64,000 nucleotides of DNA from Simmondsia chinensis. Its lineage: Eukaryota > Streptophyta > Magnoliopsida > Caryophyllales > Simmondsiaceae. Positions 1 through 10,960 of this stretch are shown here, in pieces (within the stretch, counting starts at the first letter, position 1; every line of letters begins with the position of its first letter). Both the position numbers and the translations under genes were made by a program. The notes under the pieces were generated by a model that saw only the letters and a list, made by a program, of their open reading frames with translations, ran no database searches and was not told where the DNA came from. The stretch is from the NCBI GenBank assembly GCA_018398585.1, contig JAGTTD010000001.1:24807438-24871437 (forward strand), read 5' to 3'.

Positions 1-147
1 CATTCAATGAAATATAAATTGATTTCCTTTTGGAATTAACTCTCTTTTCTCAACTCTTTCTCTATTTCTCATCCCCTTTCACTTCTCTTCTCACCTGACT
101 TTTTCCTCTACTAGGTTAGACTTTCAATTCTTAATTGGAAGCTAACA
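1..147 (+). mobile_element. 3' end of a gypsy LTR (same family as element I)
   Basis: This stretch aligns with the last ~120-150 bp of the LTRs at 56086-56455 and 61550-61941: the same CATTCAATGAAAT start, pyrimidine-rich middle and a GCTAACA end matching their CCTAACA. The rest of the element lies left of the window. At 147/148 it abuts, without spacer, the protease region of a related minus-strand gypsy element, so it looks like the right end of a nested insertion. The target duplication cannot be checked because the left side is missing. Confidence 0.75.
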
Positions 148-1644
148 CCTCCCATCCTCAAGAGTCAAAAATCATCGACAAATTGATGTCCTTGCATCTT
201 TCAATTGAAATTCTTACATTTAGTGTGTGTTTGGAGTGAATTTCCATCAGCCATCGTAACTGCCAGAGGGTTGGTTTTGATGATCTCTTGTCTCACAGCT
301 CAAATAACCTTTAGATCAATAAAACTATGTGTACTTCCGCTGTCAATGAGTATCAAGAATGACTGCTGTCCTACAACTCCCCTGATTCGAATGGTGCGGT
401 TAGAACCAGTGCCAGTTAGAGCCTTCATGGAGATTTCAACAGAATTGTCATCATCAGCGTCTATACCTTCTTCCTCTAAGTGTGGTTCCTGAAGAACCTC
501 ATCATCTAGCTCATCATCCTCATTCTCTTCTCTAGTGACTGCCATCAAGTACTTTGGATCACACTTGTGACCAAAGAAGTACTTTTGATTGCATTTGTAG
601 CATAACCTTTGAGGCTTCTTATCATCAAATCTATCATTCTTACTGCTAGGCTGTGTAGCTCGCGTGGATGAAGAACCAGGAAAGTTCCCCTTCACCTTAA
701 GAGTATCCGCATTCAATGACAGAGAGCTCTCCACCTTCCGAGCTTTGTGGTATGCTTGAGTTAAGTTTTCAGATTCAAAAGCTTTCACCAAGCTCTTGAT
801 GCATGGTTTGAGTCCACTCACAAAACTGGACACATAAAAGGTTTCGGGAGCATCTGGATAAGCGGAGAGCATTCTAGCTCACAATCCTTCAAAACGCGCC
901 ATATAGTCCTTAACAGAAGCAGATTGGACCAGCTTGTTAAAGTTATCAACGACCTCACTCACATCTTCATCACCATATCTGGAGCATAATTCATTTGAGA
1001 ATGTAGTCCAAGTGAGTTTAGGCTTAGTGCGTAACAATCCATAGTACCATGTTCATCTCACCACGCAAGTAAACTGCTGCAAGTTCTACCTTCTTGTGCT
1101 CATCAATGCTATAGAACTTGAAGTATCTTTCACATTTTCTCAGCCATGATTGAGGCAAAGTGCCATCAAATGGTTCCAAATCAACCCAAGGCTGTCTATA
1201 AGCATAATTTCTTGCATTAGACGCACTGTCACTCGAATCAGTAGCTGGAGGATTGGGATCTGGTGGTCTAATTGGCTGTCGAAATGGTTGCTGGCTAGCG
1301 GGAAGGAGAATTCCACCACTAGGCTGCTGAGATTCACTTCTCCTTTGCCAATCGGAGAGATGTTGAGAGAATTGTTGTGATTGATTCTCAATTTTCTGAT
1401 CCAACTTCGGAGCTTCATTGTCTAGCTTTTGATCCAGCTTGTGCTCCATATCCTGCTGGAAATTCCGTAGCATATTCTACATCATCTGCAGCACTTTATC
1501 CATCTGCATTCCTTGGACATGGCCTCCATCAGCTCTAGCAACAGCAGCATAAGTAGGGGCTCCACCAGCTGTACTACTAGCTGCAACATTAGGAACGGTA
1601 TTAGTTGCCTTGTTAGCTGCATTGGAACGAGTAGTAGGAGCCAT
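148..1644 (-). pseudogene. Decayed gypsy gag-protease polyprotein fragment
   Basis: This is the minus-strand remnant of a Ty3/gypsy gag-protease, a nucleocapsid precursor followed by an aspartic protease. The likely start codon is at 1644 (MAPTTRSNAAN...), followed by a Gln-rich coiled-coil-like region near 1300-1450 and a gag core with the motif FDGTLPQSWLRKCERYF. A zinc-knuckle segment CYKCNQKYFFGHKC lies near 560-600 and the protease motif LIDSGSTHSFID near 310-345. It is related to element I at 56086 in domain order and in the SMKALTG and DSGSTHSFI motifs, but is clearly diverged. An in-frame stop lies near 1476, there is a frameshift near 1040, and more stops lie near 880 and 300. Pol is absent: the reading region is cut at 148 by another element's LTR. 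Non-functional. Confidence 0.85.
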
Positions 1645-1763
1645 ATCCGATCTTCTTTTTCTAGCTAGACTTGAATCAAACTCAATTCAGCTTGAAGGAG
1701 AATCCAACATGCTCAATCAATCGAATGGGAGTGAAAAACAATCCGATTAAATGCCTAACTCGA

Positions 1764-1776
1764 GGCTCTGATACCA
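1764..1776 (-). promoter_or_regulatory. Primer binding site, initiator tRNA-Met type
   Basis: The reverse strand reads TGGTATCAGAGCC, which pairs with the 3' end of plant initiator tRNA-Met, three bases downstream of the LTR end at 1780. It fixes the orientation of the gag-protease remnant at 148-1644. Confidence 0.85.
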
Positions 1777-1779
1777 ATT

Positions 1780-2066
1780 GTTAAGTATCAAGAGGGATCT
1801 TGATCTTAACCTAGGAGAGAGAGTTGAGATGAGAGAAAGAAGGGAAGGAGATGAGAGAATAGAGAGAAAATATCTAAGATATTTTTAGTTTATTATTGAA
1901 TGAATGATTCTTACAACTCAACTAACCTCTTACAGCTAATACAAGATCAAATATCAACCGGACAAGCGCCTACAACTTCAACTAACTTTCCCGCCACAAT
2001 ACAATTTCAAAACTACCTTTCCCGCCACATTACAATTTCAATTATTACATATTCTGAGACATGACA
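1780..2066 (-). mobile_element. 5' LTR of the minus-strand gypsy element
   Basis: On the minus strand it begins TGTCATGTCTC (2066) and ends CTTAACA (1780), giving TG...CA termini, directly before the tRNA-Met PBS. It is about 287 bp, short like other LTRs of this type. The plus-strand text contains ACAACTTCAACTAACTTTCC-like near-duplicated segments around 1970-2035. It sits inside the copia LTR that resumes at 2067. Confidence 0.7.
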
Positions 2067-4004
2067 GTTTAGAATCCATAACTCTAAACCTAGGGTCCAT
2101 TTAAAATTTCTAATTTTAAATCTACTGACTTAAATTTATAATTTAAATCAAGAAAACTAAATTTTTAATTTAGATCTACAGGCCTTTTATTCTAATACAT
2201 TCATAACAATACATAGGCTTAAACAGCCATAATAACGAATACTATAAATAAATAGAAAAGCGAAACTAAACGTAAAAGGAAAGAAGAGCATACCGGGAAT
2301 TGCTCCAATAATAAAGAACACCAAGAAAATCAAGACCCCGGGATCTTCTAAGCAATGACCTCAAACTGCCCGGAGGGTGGGCTCCGAAAAATATTAAACT
2401 GAGGAAAGAAAATTTTCAACTGAAATTTTTCTCTCCAATTAGGTCTCCGAAACAATTTTTAGAAATCCAAAATAATTTGTTTTTGATTGAATGCCAAAGC
2501 TCTGGAATAGGTACCTCTATTTAAAGGAGTATACCGGAGCAAAAAAATCCAATTAATTCGATGTGGGATTCGCAGTTAGCAAGAAAAACGCAGCGTTTCA
2601 TTCAAAAAGCAATTCAAAACGATGCGTTCCATGCACATTGCATGCGACATGGGCCCCTGTCACAGCATGCCATGTGTCACGACCTGATTGGCCAAGGCGC
2701 GTGCTTGCGGATCCTCCCTAGAGCCGCCCAGTGGATACGCGGATCGTAACCTATGAGTGATATTTTTTTTTTTTTGTGTGTGTGTGTTTGTTTTTTTGTG
2801 CTTTGTTTCCCACATCTAAAAATTCCATTGATGAATTTTAATTTTCAAAATTATTTTATTTTATAATTTTTAATTTTTTTCATCTCATGAATAATATTTG
2901 GCACAATTAATTAACCCATCTTATGGATAAATAATTCATCTCATGAATTCTTTAATATTTTTTAGATGGTAATAAATACAGAGGCTTATGCAGGGATCTC
3001 AAGGACAATTTAAATCTGGCTCCAAATGGGTTAAATTAATCATCTTATAAAATAATTTAATTACCATTTAGTGAGAATTAATTCCACTAAATAAATCTCA
3101 TTGCACTCCAGACTTAAATTACTTATTCGATATCTCCCTAATAGACTGTATTGATGACAAAACCCCTCCACTAGATAACCATGACATAGATTAAATATAA
3201 CCACTACCATTATCCTTCTCACAGCTTCTCCATTAGTTACCAACTCGCCCTTCACTGAATAATTCAGTTATACTTGAATATATTCACCATATAAATTCCA
3301 AATGTCAAACACATAGAATACTTTGGCCAAAGTTTTCGAACTATTAAAATATTTGTGAATCAACTGAGGGGACATCTGTATCTCATAAGAGACTGTAGAT
3401 TCCCTATTGAATACCTGATCCTTGTCACACTTCACGTCGCTATCCAGTATACGTGGGATTTCAGTCATTCTCTTAGACCTTACTTATAGTACACCAAAGT
3501 AACTAACGCTCCATGCACAAGTCCATAATACCCTCAGGATTTAGAGTTGTCGTTCAAACAGTACAATGTGAATCACTCATCTCCGATTGTAGTAGTAAAC
3601 CACATGGTCCAACTCAGTGTGTCAATCTTATTAAATAGACTAACCAAACACTTTTGGATCTCCATCCACATGACCAACACAAGTCGTCTAAAGTGTCACG
3701 TTATAGTCTTAACATACAAGTGGTCCAAACTTGTCTTCGACTATGAGTCTTTCAAGCAATAATCCATACCATTTGTTCCAAGTTTATCTATGGCTTTGTT
3801 TCATAAACCACTTTGAACAAACATGTAAGTTGTAATATGAGGACTACACCCATCTCATGGATGTCTCCCAAAAGACAATCACATGCAGTATAAATGCTCG
3901 CATACACAATTTTAACGAGGAAAACGGTTGGAACATCAGTTTTATTTGTTAATTAAAGCAATATATCTAGAATAAATCTGGATTTCAGGGCACTGTTCCT
4001 AACA
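2067..4004 (-). mobile_element. Copia-type ~2-kb LTR, 3' end truncated
   Basis: Reverse-complement homologue of the LTR at 34494-36529. Its minus-strand start TGTTAGGAACAGTGCCCTGA at 4004 matches TGTTAGGAGTAATGTCCTGA there. Shared landmarks run throughout, including the GGACTTGTGCATGGAGCGTTAG-like stretch, AATCCTGAGGGTATT and a promoter-like region near 2500-2540 (minus strand TTTAAATAGAGG). The last ~70-100 bp of the LTR are missing where the gypsy LTR of 1780-2066 abuts. ORFs read inside it are not genes. Confidence 0.8.
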
Positions 4005-4284
4005 GGTACAAGAGTAGTGGTCTTAGAAGTAGGAGATGTTAGCTTAGTATTTCGTGGTAGAGTTTTGATTTTAAAGGATTATTTATTTGTACCTACATTG
4101 TAAAGGAATTTGATTTCTATAACTCATTTAATGGATAATGGTTATTCAGTTAGTTGTGTTTGAGAACATGTTATTATGTGAAATAAATTGTTTATTTGCA
4201 AAGGCACATGTGTCGATGATTTATTCATTTTATTTTCTAATATAAACTCTGATGTTTGTTTAAATGAATCCAACACAAGCTCAC
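4005..4284 (+). pseudogene. Copia pol fragment (GAG-pre-integrase region)
   Basis: Plus-strand translation contains VGDVSLVFRGRVLILKDY, then LFVPTLKRNLISITHLMDNG and YSVSCV, the pattern of the segment between protease and integrase in plant Ty1/copia polyproteins (family form: L.DCLYVP..RRNLISVS.L...GYSV). An in-frame stop follows soon after and only ~90 codons remain. It is cut on the left by the copia LTR at 4004 and on the right by copy A of the Athila-like family. It is a scrap with no function. Confidence 0.7.
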
Positions 4285-5340
4285 GGACAAGTCTAATTTA
4301 GTATATAATTATTCACATCAATTAGGTTCATTTTCTAACAATTTCGCTCCTATTGCTATTTCCATGAAAAAACGCTCTTTTTTGCTAAATCTTGCTAGGT
4401 TTTATTGTCAACACCAACAAGTGAATCCAAGATACGTCAAACAAAAGCAAGAAATGGGATAAATACATCAATTCTACACAGCTAAAGCAAGGATGAATAA
4501 CAAACAAGTACAATTTGTTATAAATTGTAAATTTGGGCAGCAAATGAACAAATCAGAGCAAGGATGCATTGTACACTTCAAAAATGTGTTCAAGTAGATG
4601 TAAAGACTGAATTTGGGTGACAAAAGCTGAAGCAAAATGAGAAAAATACGAAAACAAATTCAACTTGCAAAGGTAGACATCAAAGTCGACAAATGAGAGC
4701 AAAGCTTATGTAATTTTCTAGACTTTTGAGTTTGCAACCTTAAAAATTATAAATAGGAGTGTTTGGGAGGTCTTGGATCATCAATTCATTCCGAAAAAAA
4801 TCAATCCAAACTAGAAACAATAGAGAAAATTTGGATAGAAGAGGAAGGGAGAGAAAATAAAGAGTTTGGGATGTAATTTTTCAATTTGAAGTTCTTTTCT
4901 ATCCTTTTCTTCTTTAAGTTCATATATTTTATGTTAGTTTTTCTTTATATTATGTATACCATGAACTAATATTTTCTTTCTAAGGCTGTGACGTAGCCTA
5001 AGTTGTAATATACACTATTTTCTAATTCAAGATACTCAAACTTTGTTTATTACTGTGTTTGAGTGTTTATCATTGTTCTTCATGAGTTATGAATGCTTGA
5101 TCACCATTCCAAGCCTATAATGATTCATAAAAAGTCTGAGAGGAGATTTATGATGAATGCTAAAGTGATAAACATCACAAATTAAGCGAATGCTAGAGAT
5201 AGATTAATGCGATTTGTGTGGTCTTAAGTGCAAATCATGCATCTTCAAAACTCTTTTCTTATTTAAATTCATGAAAGAGATTGATGATTTATATATAAAA
5301 TAGCATGCTAAATGTTGGTCGAGAGAGAATATTTAGTAAA

Positions 5341-5569
5341 AGGAACATACCCAGTGCCTCAAGGGCTCCCGCCTACGCAGGGTCTGGAGGGCCGAATGTA
5401 CGCAGCCTTCCCCCTTCAGGGTGTTAACCTGAAGAGAGGCTGTTTCCCAGTGCCCCCAACCTGAGGGTGAGGACTTCCCAGGAGGTCACCCATCCTGGTA
5501 CTACTCTCGCCCAAGCACGCTTAACTTCGGAGTTCTAATGGGATCCGGTGACAGAGTGTTGGTGCCCTT
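5341..5569 (-). mobile_element. SINE with 5S rRNA-derived head and Au-like tail
   Basis: This 229-bp insertion is flanked by a perfect 9-bp duplication TTTAGTAAA (5332-5340 and 5570-5578). Paralogous LTRs at 27251-27259, 27943-27951 and 20467-20475 carry the single, empty target. Read on the minus strand, it opens with ~95 nt that closely match plant 5S rRNA from about its nucleotide 13 to 105, including ACTCCGAAGTTAAGCGTGCT and GATGGGTGACC. It then changes to GGAAACAGCCTCTCT, GGCTGCGTACAT, CAGACCC and finally CACTGGGTATGTT, which is the 3' body and end of Au-type plant SINEs. Known: plant SINEs normally have tRNA heads. Inferred: the 5S part supplies an internal Pol III promoter and the tail is recognised by an L1-type reverse transcriptase. 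Confidence 0.85.
5471..5527 (-). promoter_or_regulatory. 5S-type internal Pol III promoter in the SINE
   Basis: Minus strand 5527-5504 reads AAGTTAAGCGTGCTTGGGC plus GAGAG, covering the 5S A box. 5494-5471 covers the C box (GATGGGTGACC, then CTGGGAAGTCC). The intermediate element lies between them with normal spacing. Both boxes match the plant 5S consensus with only one or two changes. Presence of the boxes is seen; promoter activity is inferred. Confidence 0.7.
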
Positions 5570-5920
5570 TTTAGTAAATTAGGATTTTCAATTATCAACA
5601 TGCGATAACAACTTGAATATCGAGAATAGAAAGGCATATTGAAGCAATTAGGTGAAAACGGATGCCTTGGATCTTACTAAATCATAAAAATCATTTAAAA
5701 TTGGAACAATTTCTTAAAATCCGTAACCTTTTTTTTTCATTTTCATTTTGCTTTGTTTCATATCAAAAACTTCAAATTTCGGTCCTTCAAATAGTGCTGA
5801 AACTACTATTTTTGGTACTCATTCTCTAACAATCCTCATGGGATGATACTCTACTCATTTCTATATTACTTCATATGAATTAGTGGACTTGCTAAGCAAA
5901 CACCATAAGCATCACGTTTT

Positions 5921-5938
5921 TGGCGCTGTTGCTGAGGA
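5921..5938 (+). promoter_or_regulatory. Primer binding site, tRNA-Asp type (copy A)
   Basis: TGGCGCTGTTGCTGAGGA differs by three transitions from TGGCGCCGTTGCCGGGGA, the complement of the tRNA-Asp 3' end used by Athila-type elements. It lies six bases after the LTR end. Confidence 0.75.
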
Positions 5939-6612
5939 TTGTTCTTATTTCAGTGATATTGATACCAACTAGTTTTAGCACTAATTTGAAGTTGTTTTGT
6001 TAAAATTTGTAAATTTTGTTTAAGTTTGAAGAAGAGATTTCTTTTCCTTCATTTGTTTAATTCACTTGATTTTATTTGTAAAGCTATTTTTACTTGAAAA
6101 ATTCGCACAGCACCCCCTCAAAAAATTGTGTTTTTGTTAAGTTTTGCTATTTTGTCAATTTTCTTGTGTTTTCTCTTTATTTTCATCTTTATTTTATTTA
6201 TAAGCTCATTTTGATAAAATTTTAAAAAGTTTAAAATTATTATTTGTAAGATTTTCAAGACATTAGTATTACTACCGCATCTTCCCCCCCCCCCCCCCCC
6301 CCCCCCCCTCCCTCCTGTAAATTTGGTTTTTTTTTTTATTAGATTGTTGTATTTGTAAGTTTTCCCTATAATTTTATCTCCCTTCGAAATTTTTAATTCA
6401 CCTAGATAAGTTTTAAAAAGCGAAGTTCATATTTTTAATATTTTCAAAACATTAGTATTACTATTCCCCCCTCCGCCCTAAAATTTAGTTTTTTTTAAGC
6501 TTTGTGTTATCGTGTTATATTTTTGTGCTTTCTTGTTATTTTTATCTTTTTTTTTTAACTTTTAATTCTATTTTTTTATATTACAGCCTCAGATCCAAAA
6601 ATTTAACATAGA
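5939..6612 (+). other. Untranslated leader of copy A, with duplicated blocks
   Basis: AT-rich, T-runs, no coding. A block of ~170 bp is imperfectly duplicated: each copy has CATTAGTATTACTA followed by a C-rich tract (25 C at 6284-6308; CCCCCCTCCGCCC near 6465) and then AAATTTGGTTTTT-like sequence. The same leader occurs inverted in copy B (19480-20119). Confidence 0.6.
6284..6308 (+). repeat. Poly-C tract (25 C)
   Basis: Uninterrupted run of C in the leader of copy A. The homologous place in copy B carries a run of 24 G on the plus strand (19746-19769). The length may be affected by sequencing slippage. Confidence 0.9.
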
Positions 6613-7565
6613 ATGTGGCTAGAGGCGATAGGTAGCTGCAACTATATGAAACCTCAATATCAAGTTGTACTAAGAACACTATTGGGAATTCATAAAATTA
6701 ATGTGTTAACTGCTCAGCTCTCACTAAGTCAAAAACAACTAAATAACATTAGTGTCAAAGTTGTTCATACTTCTAGATGTGAATTTTGTGTAGGTAACCA
6801 TGCTAGTACGGAGTGCCAAGTGGGCAATAGTTATTCCTTATTAGGTTTTGAAGAGGATAACTACATGTCAAATTATCAATAAGCCCAATACAACCCTTAC
6901 TCAAATACCAACAGTCGAGGATGGATGAACCCTTCTATGTTTTCTTGGAACAATCACGAAGCACCTTGGTCACCCATTCATCCACCTCTAGAAAAGAAAT
7001 ATGACTTAGAAGAGATGTTTAGGGAGTTCACGAATGAAACAAAAAATTTTACTCAAGAAACAAGGGCTATCTTTATAAACCAATAACCTTAATCCGAAAT
7101 TAAAAAACTCAAGAAGGATCTATGTTAGAGCAACTTTTTGAGAGGTCCAAAGATTCATCACCTAGCAATACCATCACCAAACCAGCGGAACGAACTAACA
7201 CCATAGCATCGAGGGATGGGGACACATTAGAAGAACCACCTCAATGCGACATAACCCCCTTGATCGACTCATCCCCATCAATGACCAAACCTATCTTGAC
7301 TGACCCACCACCACCAGTGATCGAAATATAGTGTCAAACTTGTCTAACGAAGTCAGAGGTTTTTGGAGACAAGGATGACTTGCTGAAAAAATGCAGAAAA
7401 GATCAGAAAAGGGAATTCAAGTTGTGGCACATTAAGCTCAAGATTCCTATCATAAGAGAAGGTGGAGGTAATCATGTCAAGAAGGGTATAACGAAGATCC
7501 ATGGAAGAAAATGGTCATTTAGGGAGGATGGAGGAAACTCCATTCGCCCTCAGAATACGGGATAA
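6613..7565 (+). pseudogene. Gag-like ORF remnant of Athila-like copy A
   Basis: The first 89 codons (6613-6882) are open and carry the zinc-knuckle-like CEFCVGNHASTEC (CX2CX3HX4C), typical of Athila-type gag proteins. After a stop at 6880-6882, homology to copy B continues with YNPYSNTNSRGWMNPSMFSW and an acidic patch. A C-terminal block with KKCRKDQKREFKLWHIKLK and KKGITKIHGRKWSFR lies near 7380-7530. The same blocks in the same order occur on the minus strand at 18514-19472, with no protease, RT or integrase between them. The family is therefore a gag-only, non-autonomous derivative. Stops at 6880 and near 7085 and frame changes near 7110 and 7330 make this copy non-functional. Confidence 0.75.
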
Positions 7566-7894
7566 GTCATCGTAAAAAGGTTAAGCTAATGGCTCTACCT
7601 TAAGTGCTTCTTAGGAGGCAACGCAAGTTTCCTTTTCTTACTTCTTTTCTTTTAATTTTTATTATTTTCTAATATTTTTGTATATTTCGTTCAACAGCTT
7701 TTTTTAAACAAGTTTGGGGGTAGCATGACATAAACATTCATCATCAAATAAGCAATCCCCAAACCTGGAATTTATCTCTCACCTACTACTTCGTTCCTTG
7801 CACTTCTTTTAACACTGAAGACAATGTTAACTTTAAGTTTGGGGGTGGGAGAAACATTTTGTAATATTTTTTTAAATTTTGAGCAAAATTTTTT
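7566..7894 (+). other. 3' untranslated part of copy A, truncated
   Basis: It contains CTTCTTAGGAGGCAACGCAA and two AAGTTTGGGGGT motifs, which are typical of the stretch between coding end and polypurine tract in Athila-type elements and match copy B at 18300-18510. It ends abruptly near 7890 against a copia LTR, so the 3' LTR of copy A is lost. Confidence 0.6.
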
Positions 7895-9595
7895 CGGAGA
7901 CAAGTTTGGACCACTCGTGTGCTAAGATTATAACATAATACTCTAGATGACTTATCTTGGCCATATGGATGGAGATCCAAAACTATTAGGTTGGTGTGTT
8001 TAATAAGATTGACACACTGAGTTGGACCATGCGAGTTACTTGTTTCTAAACTACTAGTGGAGATGAGTGATTCATATTATATTGTTTGAATAATGATTCT
8101 AAATCCTGAGGGTATTCTGCACTTGTGTACAGAATGTTAGTTACTTTGGTGCACTATAGGTAAGGTCTAGACAAATGACTGAATTCTTGCGTACACAGGG
8201 TAGCTGTGTGAAGTGCAACAAGGATCAGGTATTCAACACTGAATCAACAGTCTCTTATGAGATACAAATGTTCCCTTTGTTGATTCGCAAGTGTTTGAAT
8301 GATTCTGAAACTTTTTCCAAAGTGTTCTAGGAATTTGACATTTGGAACTTATACTGTAAATATGTTCAAGTATAAATAAATTGTTTCAAAAAGAGCGAGT
8401 CGGTAACTTATGGAAAAGCTATGTGAAGGATAATCATAGTAGTTATAAATATTCTTTGTCATGGACATCTAGTGGAGGGGTTGTTGTCATCAATACAGTC
8501 TGTTTGAAAAATACCGAATAAAAGATTTAAGTATGAAGTGCAGAGATATTTATTTAGTGGAAATAAGCCTCATTAAATGGGAATTAAAATTTATCATGAG
8601 ATGGCAATTAATTTAACCCATTTGGAGCTAGATTTAAATTTTTCCTGAGGTCCCTGCGCAAGCCTCTGTGTTTATTGCCATAGAAAAATATTAAAGAATT
8701 AATGAGATGCATTATTCATTCCTAAGATGAGTAAATTTACTTTTCCAAACATTATTCATGGGATGAATGAAAATTAAAAATTATGAGGTAAAATAATTTT
8801 TTGAAAATTTCATAAGATGAATTTTTACACGTGGGAAACAAAGAAAAAAAAAGGAACACAAGTCGCAATTCGTGTATAAGCTAACGGACTAACTAGCATG
8901 CAACATGTGCCCCGCGTTGGCTAGTACACTGTGAGAATCCACGTGTATGCGCATGGGCCAATCATGGCCCTCCACGTAGCATGCAGAATAAGATCCAAAG
9001 ACACGCTATTTGAACTGTGTTAATATGCATCATTTTAACTATTTTTTTTGATTGAACGTTGCATTTTGCAATTTTAATTGTGCGTCACACATCCAAAATT
9101 TTAGATTTTTTGCTCCGGTATCCTACTATAAATAGGGCAATGATTTCAAGGTTTGGCATTGAAAATCCAATTGAAATTTAAGGGTTTTAGAAAGTGTTGA
9201 CATTTGGGAACCTAATTAGAGAAAAAAATTTTCATTGAAATTTTTCTTTCTATAGCGTAATATTTTTCAGAGCTCGCTTTCTTAGCGGTTCAAGGTCATT
9301 GCACAGATGGCCGCTGGGTCTCTTTTTCTCGGTTTTATGTGAGTTTTATCTTTCTTGTATTCTTTATTATTGGAGCAATTCCAGGTATTATTTCTTTCCT
9401 ACTCTTTTAAGTTTTTCACCTTTCTATTTATAAATGTATTAGAGTAGAGGCATCTAGATTTAAATTAAGAATTTAAATCGATAGATCTCAAATTAGAAAT
9501 TTTAAATCAATATTTGGTTTAAAATTCATATTTTAAACCCTTTCACTTTGTTAGCTTTATCAAATTAGGGAAAATTTTTGAAATTCGTCCCAATA
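7895..9595 (+). mobile_element. Copia-type LTR, 5' truncated
   Basis: Homologous to 34494-36529 from about its position 34780 to its end: shared GATGACTT-TCTTGGCCAT, AATCCTGAGGGTATTCTG, CCCATTTGGAGCTAGATTTA and the end TTCGTCCCAATA (CCCAACA in the full copy). A clear TATA box, TATAAATA, lies at 9127-9134. The first ~290 bp are missing. No PBS follows at 9596. Confidence 0.75.
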
Positions 9596-9894
9596 ATTTA
9601 GACATTTGACGTCTGAAATGCAATTCTTCTCTTCTAGTTGGAGTCACTAGATGGTGAAGAGTGAAGAAGTCTTGAATTTCTTACTTCACTATGGAAGTCG
9701 GGCACTTCACAGCTACGAAATTATTGAGTAGACTAGTTGTCTCAGAAGGTTCTTAAAAGATGAAAGCATGTGAGCAAAAAGAATCAGACAGTAACATATC
9801 AGTATTGGTTACAGTTTATTGTTAAGGAGTTGATGGATCCTTACGGGGTAGTTATGCAATGTAGGACTAATTGGGTTTGGGACAAGTGGGAGAT
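9596..9894 (+). other. Unassigned stretch between two LTRs
   Basis: No open frame with recognisable protein motif. The last ~20 bases GGGACAAGTGGGAGATTG form a copia polypurine tract directly before the LTR that starts at 9895, so at least the right end is internal sequence of a copia element. Confidence 0.5.
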
Positions 9895-10960
9895 TGTTGG
9901 AATTGGTGTCTTAAAAAACCCAATCAGTTTGTTTTAAATTTTAAATAAATGAAATTGTTTTATTTATTTATTGCCTGATTCTGTTTTACGAGTCAAACAT
10001 GTGTATGATTCTTTTCTAAAACATTCCATGAGTTGGATGTAGTCCAAGATGACATCTCAAGTTTGGTTTAAGTGGTCAATGAGATTGACCCACAGATAGA
10101 CATATATCAAACTAGGGATATGTTGTCAAAGTATGTTTGTAGTCAATGACAGGTCTGGAAAACTTATCTGATAAGACTATAATATAATACTTTTGATGAC
10201 CACCAAAATTAGTTGTTTCATTAACTGCTATCATAAATAATTAATGCTGTAAAGCGATAACTCTAAATCCATGAAAATAGTTCGAACTCGTGCATGCAAT
10301 GTTAATTCCTTTGATGCACTAAAGTGATGAGGTTATTAAGTTTAACTATGATCTTACATTCATTAGGAAATTGCCTGAAGTGTGACGGGAACGAATATTT
10401 TGCTAGGAATCTACAATGTAATATGTCTCCTTACTTGGTTCGCAAATATATATACAGATTCTATAATCTTTGGCCTGAGTATTCCATATGTTTGACATTT
10501 TGAATCAATATTGAAATTGTTTCCGCATTATGAATTGTTCAAGAAGGACGAGTCGGGAACTACGGCGATAGATGTGAGAAAAATAACGATAGTAGTTAAA
10601 GTTACTTTTGATCATGGATATCTATTGGAGGGGTTAACTTTCACAATAATAGTCATTTAAGAAATTCTTAAGTTTATATATGTAATTCTAGAGTGCAGTC
10701 AAACTTATTCAGTGGAATTAAGTTTTACTAAATGGTAATCAGCTGTTATCATGAGATAATAATCAAATGTGACCCATTTGGAGCTAGAGTTAGATTGTCC
10801 CTGAGGTCCGTTCGGAAGCCTTAACTTAAGCATCGTTTTGGAAATATTTAAAATAATGAATTCATGAGATAGATAAATTTGTATACAAAAAATAAATATT
10901 AATGATATAAACATATAATATGAAAATCTCGTATTTTAAAATAATTAAAAAAAAAAAAAC
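9895..10960 (+). mobile_element. Second copia-type LTR, 3' truncated
   Basis: Begins TGTTGGAATTGGTGTC directly after the polypurine tract. It is a diverged relative of the other copia LTRs: it shares TGGATATCTATTGGAGGGGTT, CCCATTTGGAGCTAGA, TCCCTGAGGTCC and the AT-rich segment with GAATTCATGAGATAGATAAA. Recognisable homology fades near 10930-10960; the 3' end is not found. Confidence 0.6.

Larger units (their letters stand above)
4285..5914 (+). mobile_element. 5' LTR of non-autonomous Athila-like element, copy A
   Basis: Aligns over its length with the LTRs at 25855-27596 (plus) and with 15804-17002 and 20144-21396 (minus). The start GGACAAGTCTAATTTAGTAT corresponds to TGATAAGTCTAATTTAATAT in copy C, and the end is AAGCATCA just before the PBS. 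Without the 229-bp SINE and its target duplication the LTR is about 1.39 kb. The first bases have decayed from TG. Confidence 0.8.

Noticed and set aside
5455..5569. Functional 5S rRNA gene
   Set aside because: It lacks the first ~12 and last ~15 nt of 5S rRNA, is single rather than in an array, and is fused to a SINE body inside a target duplication.
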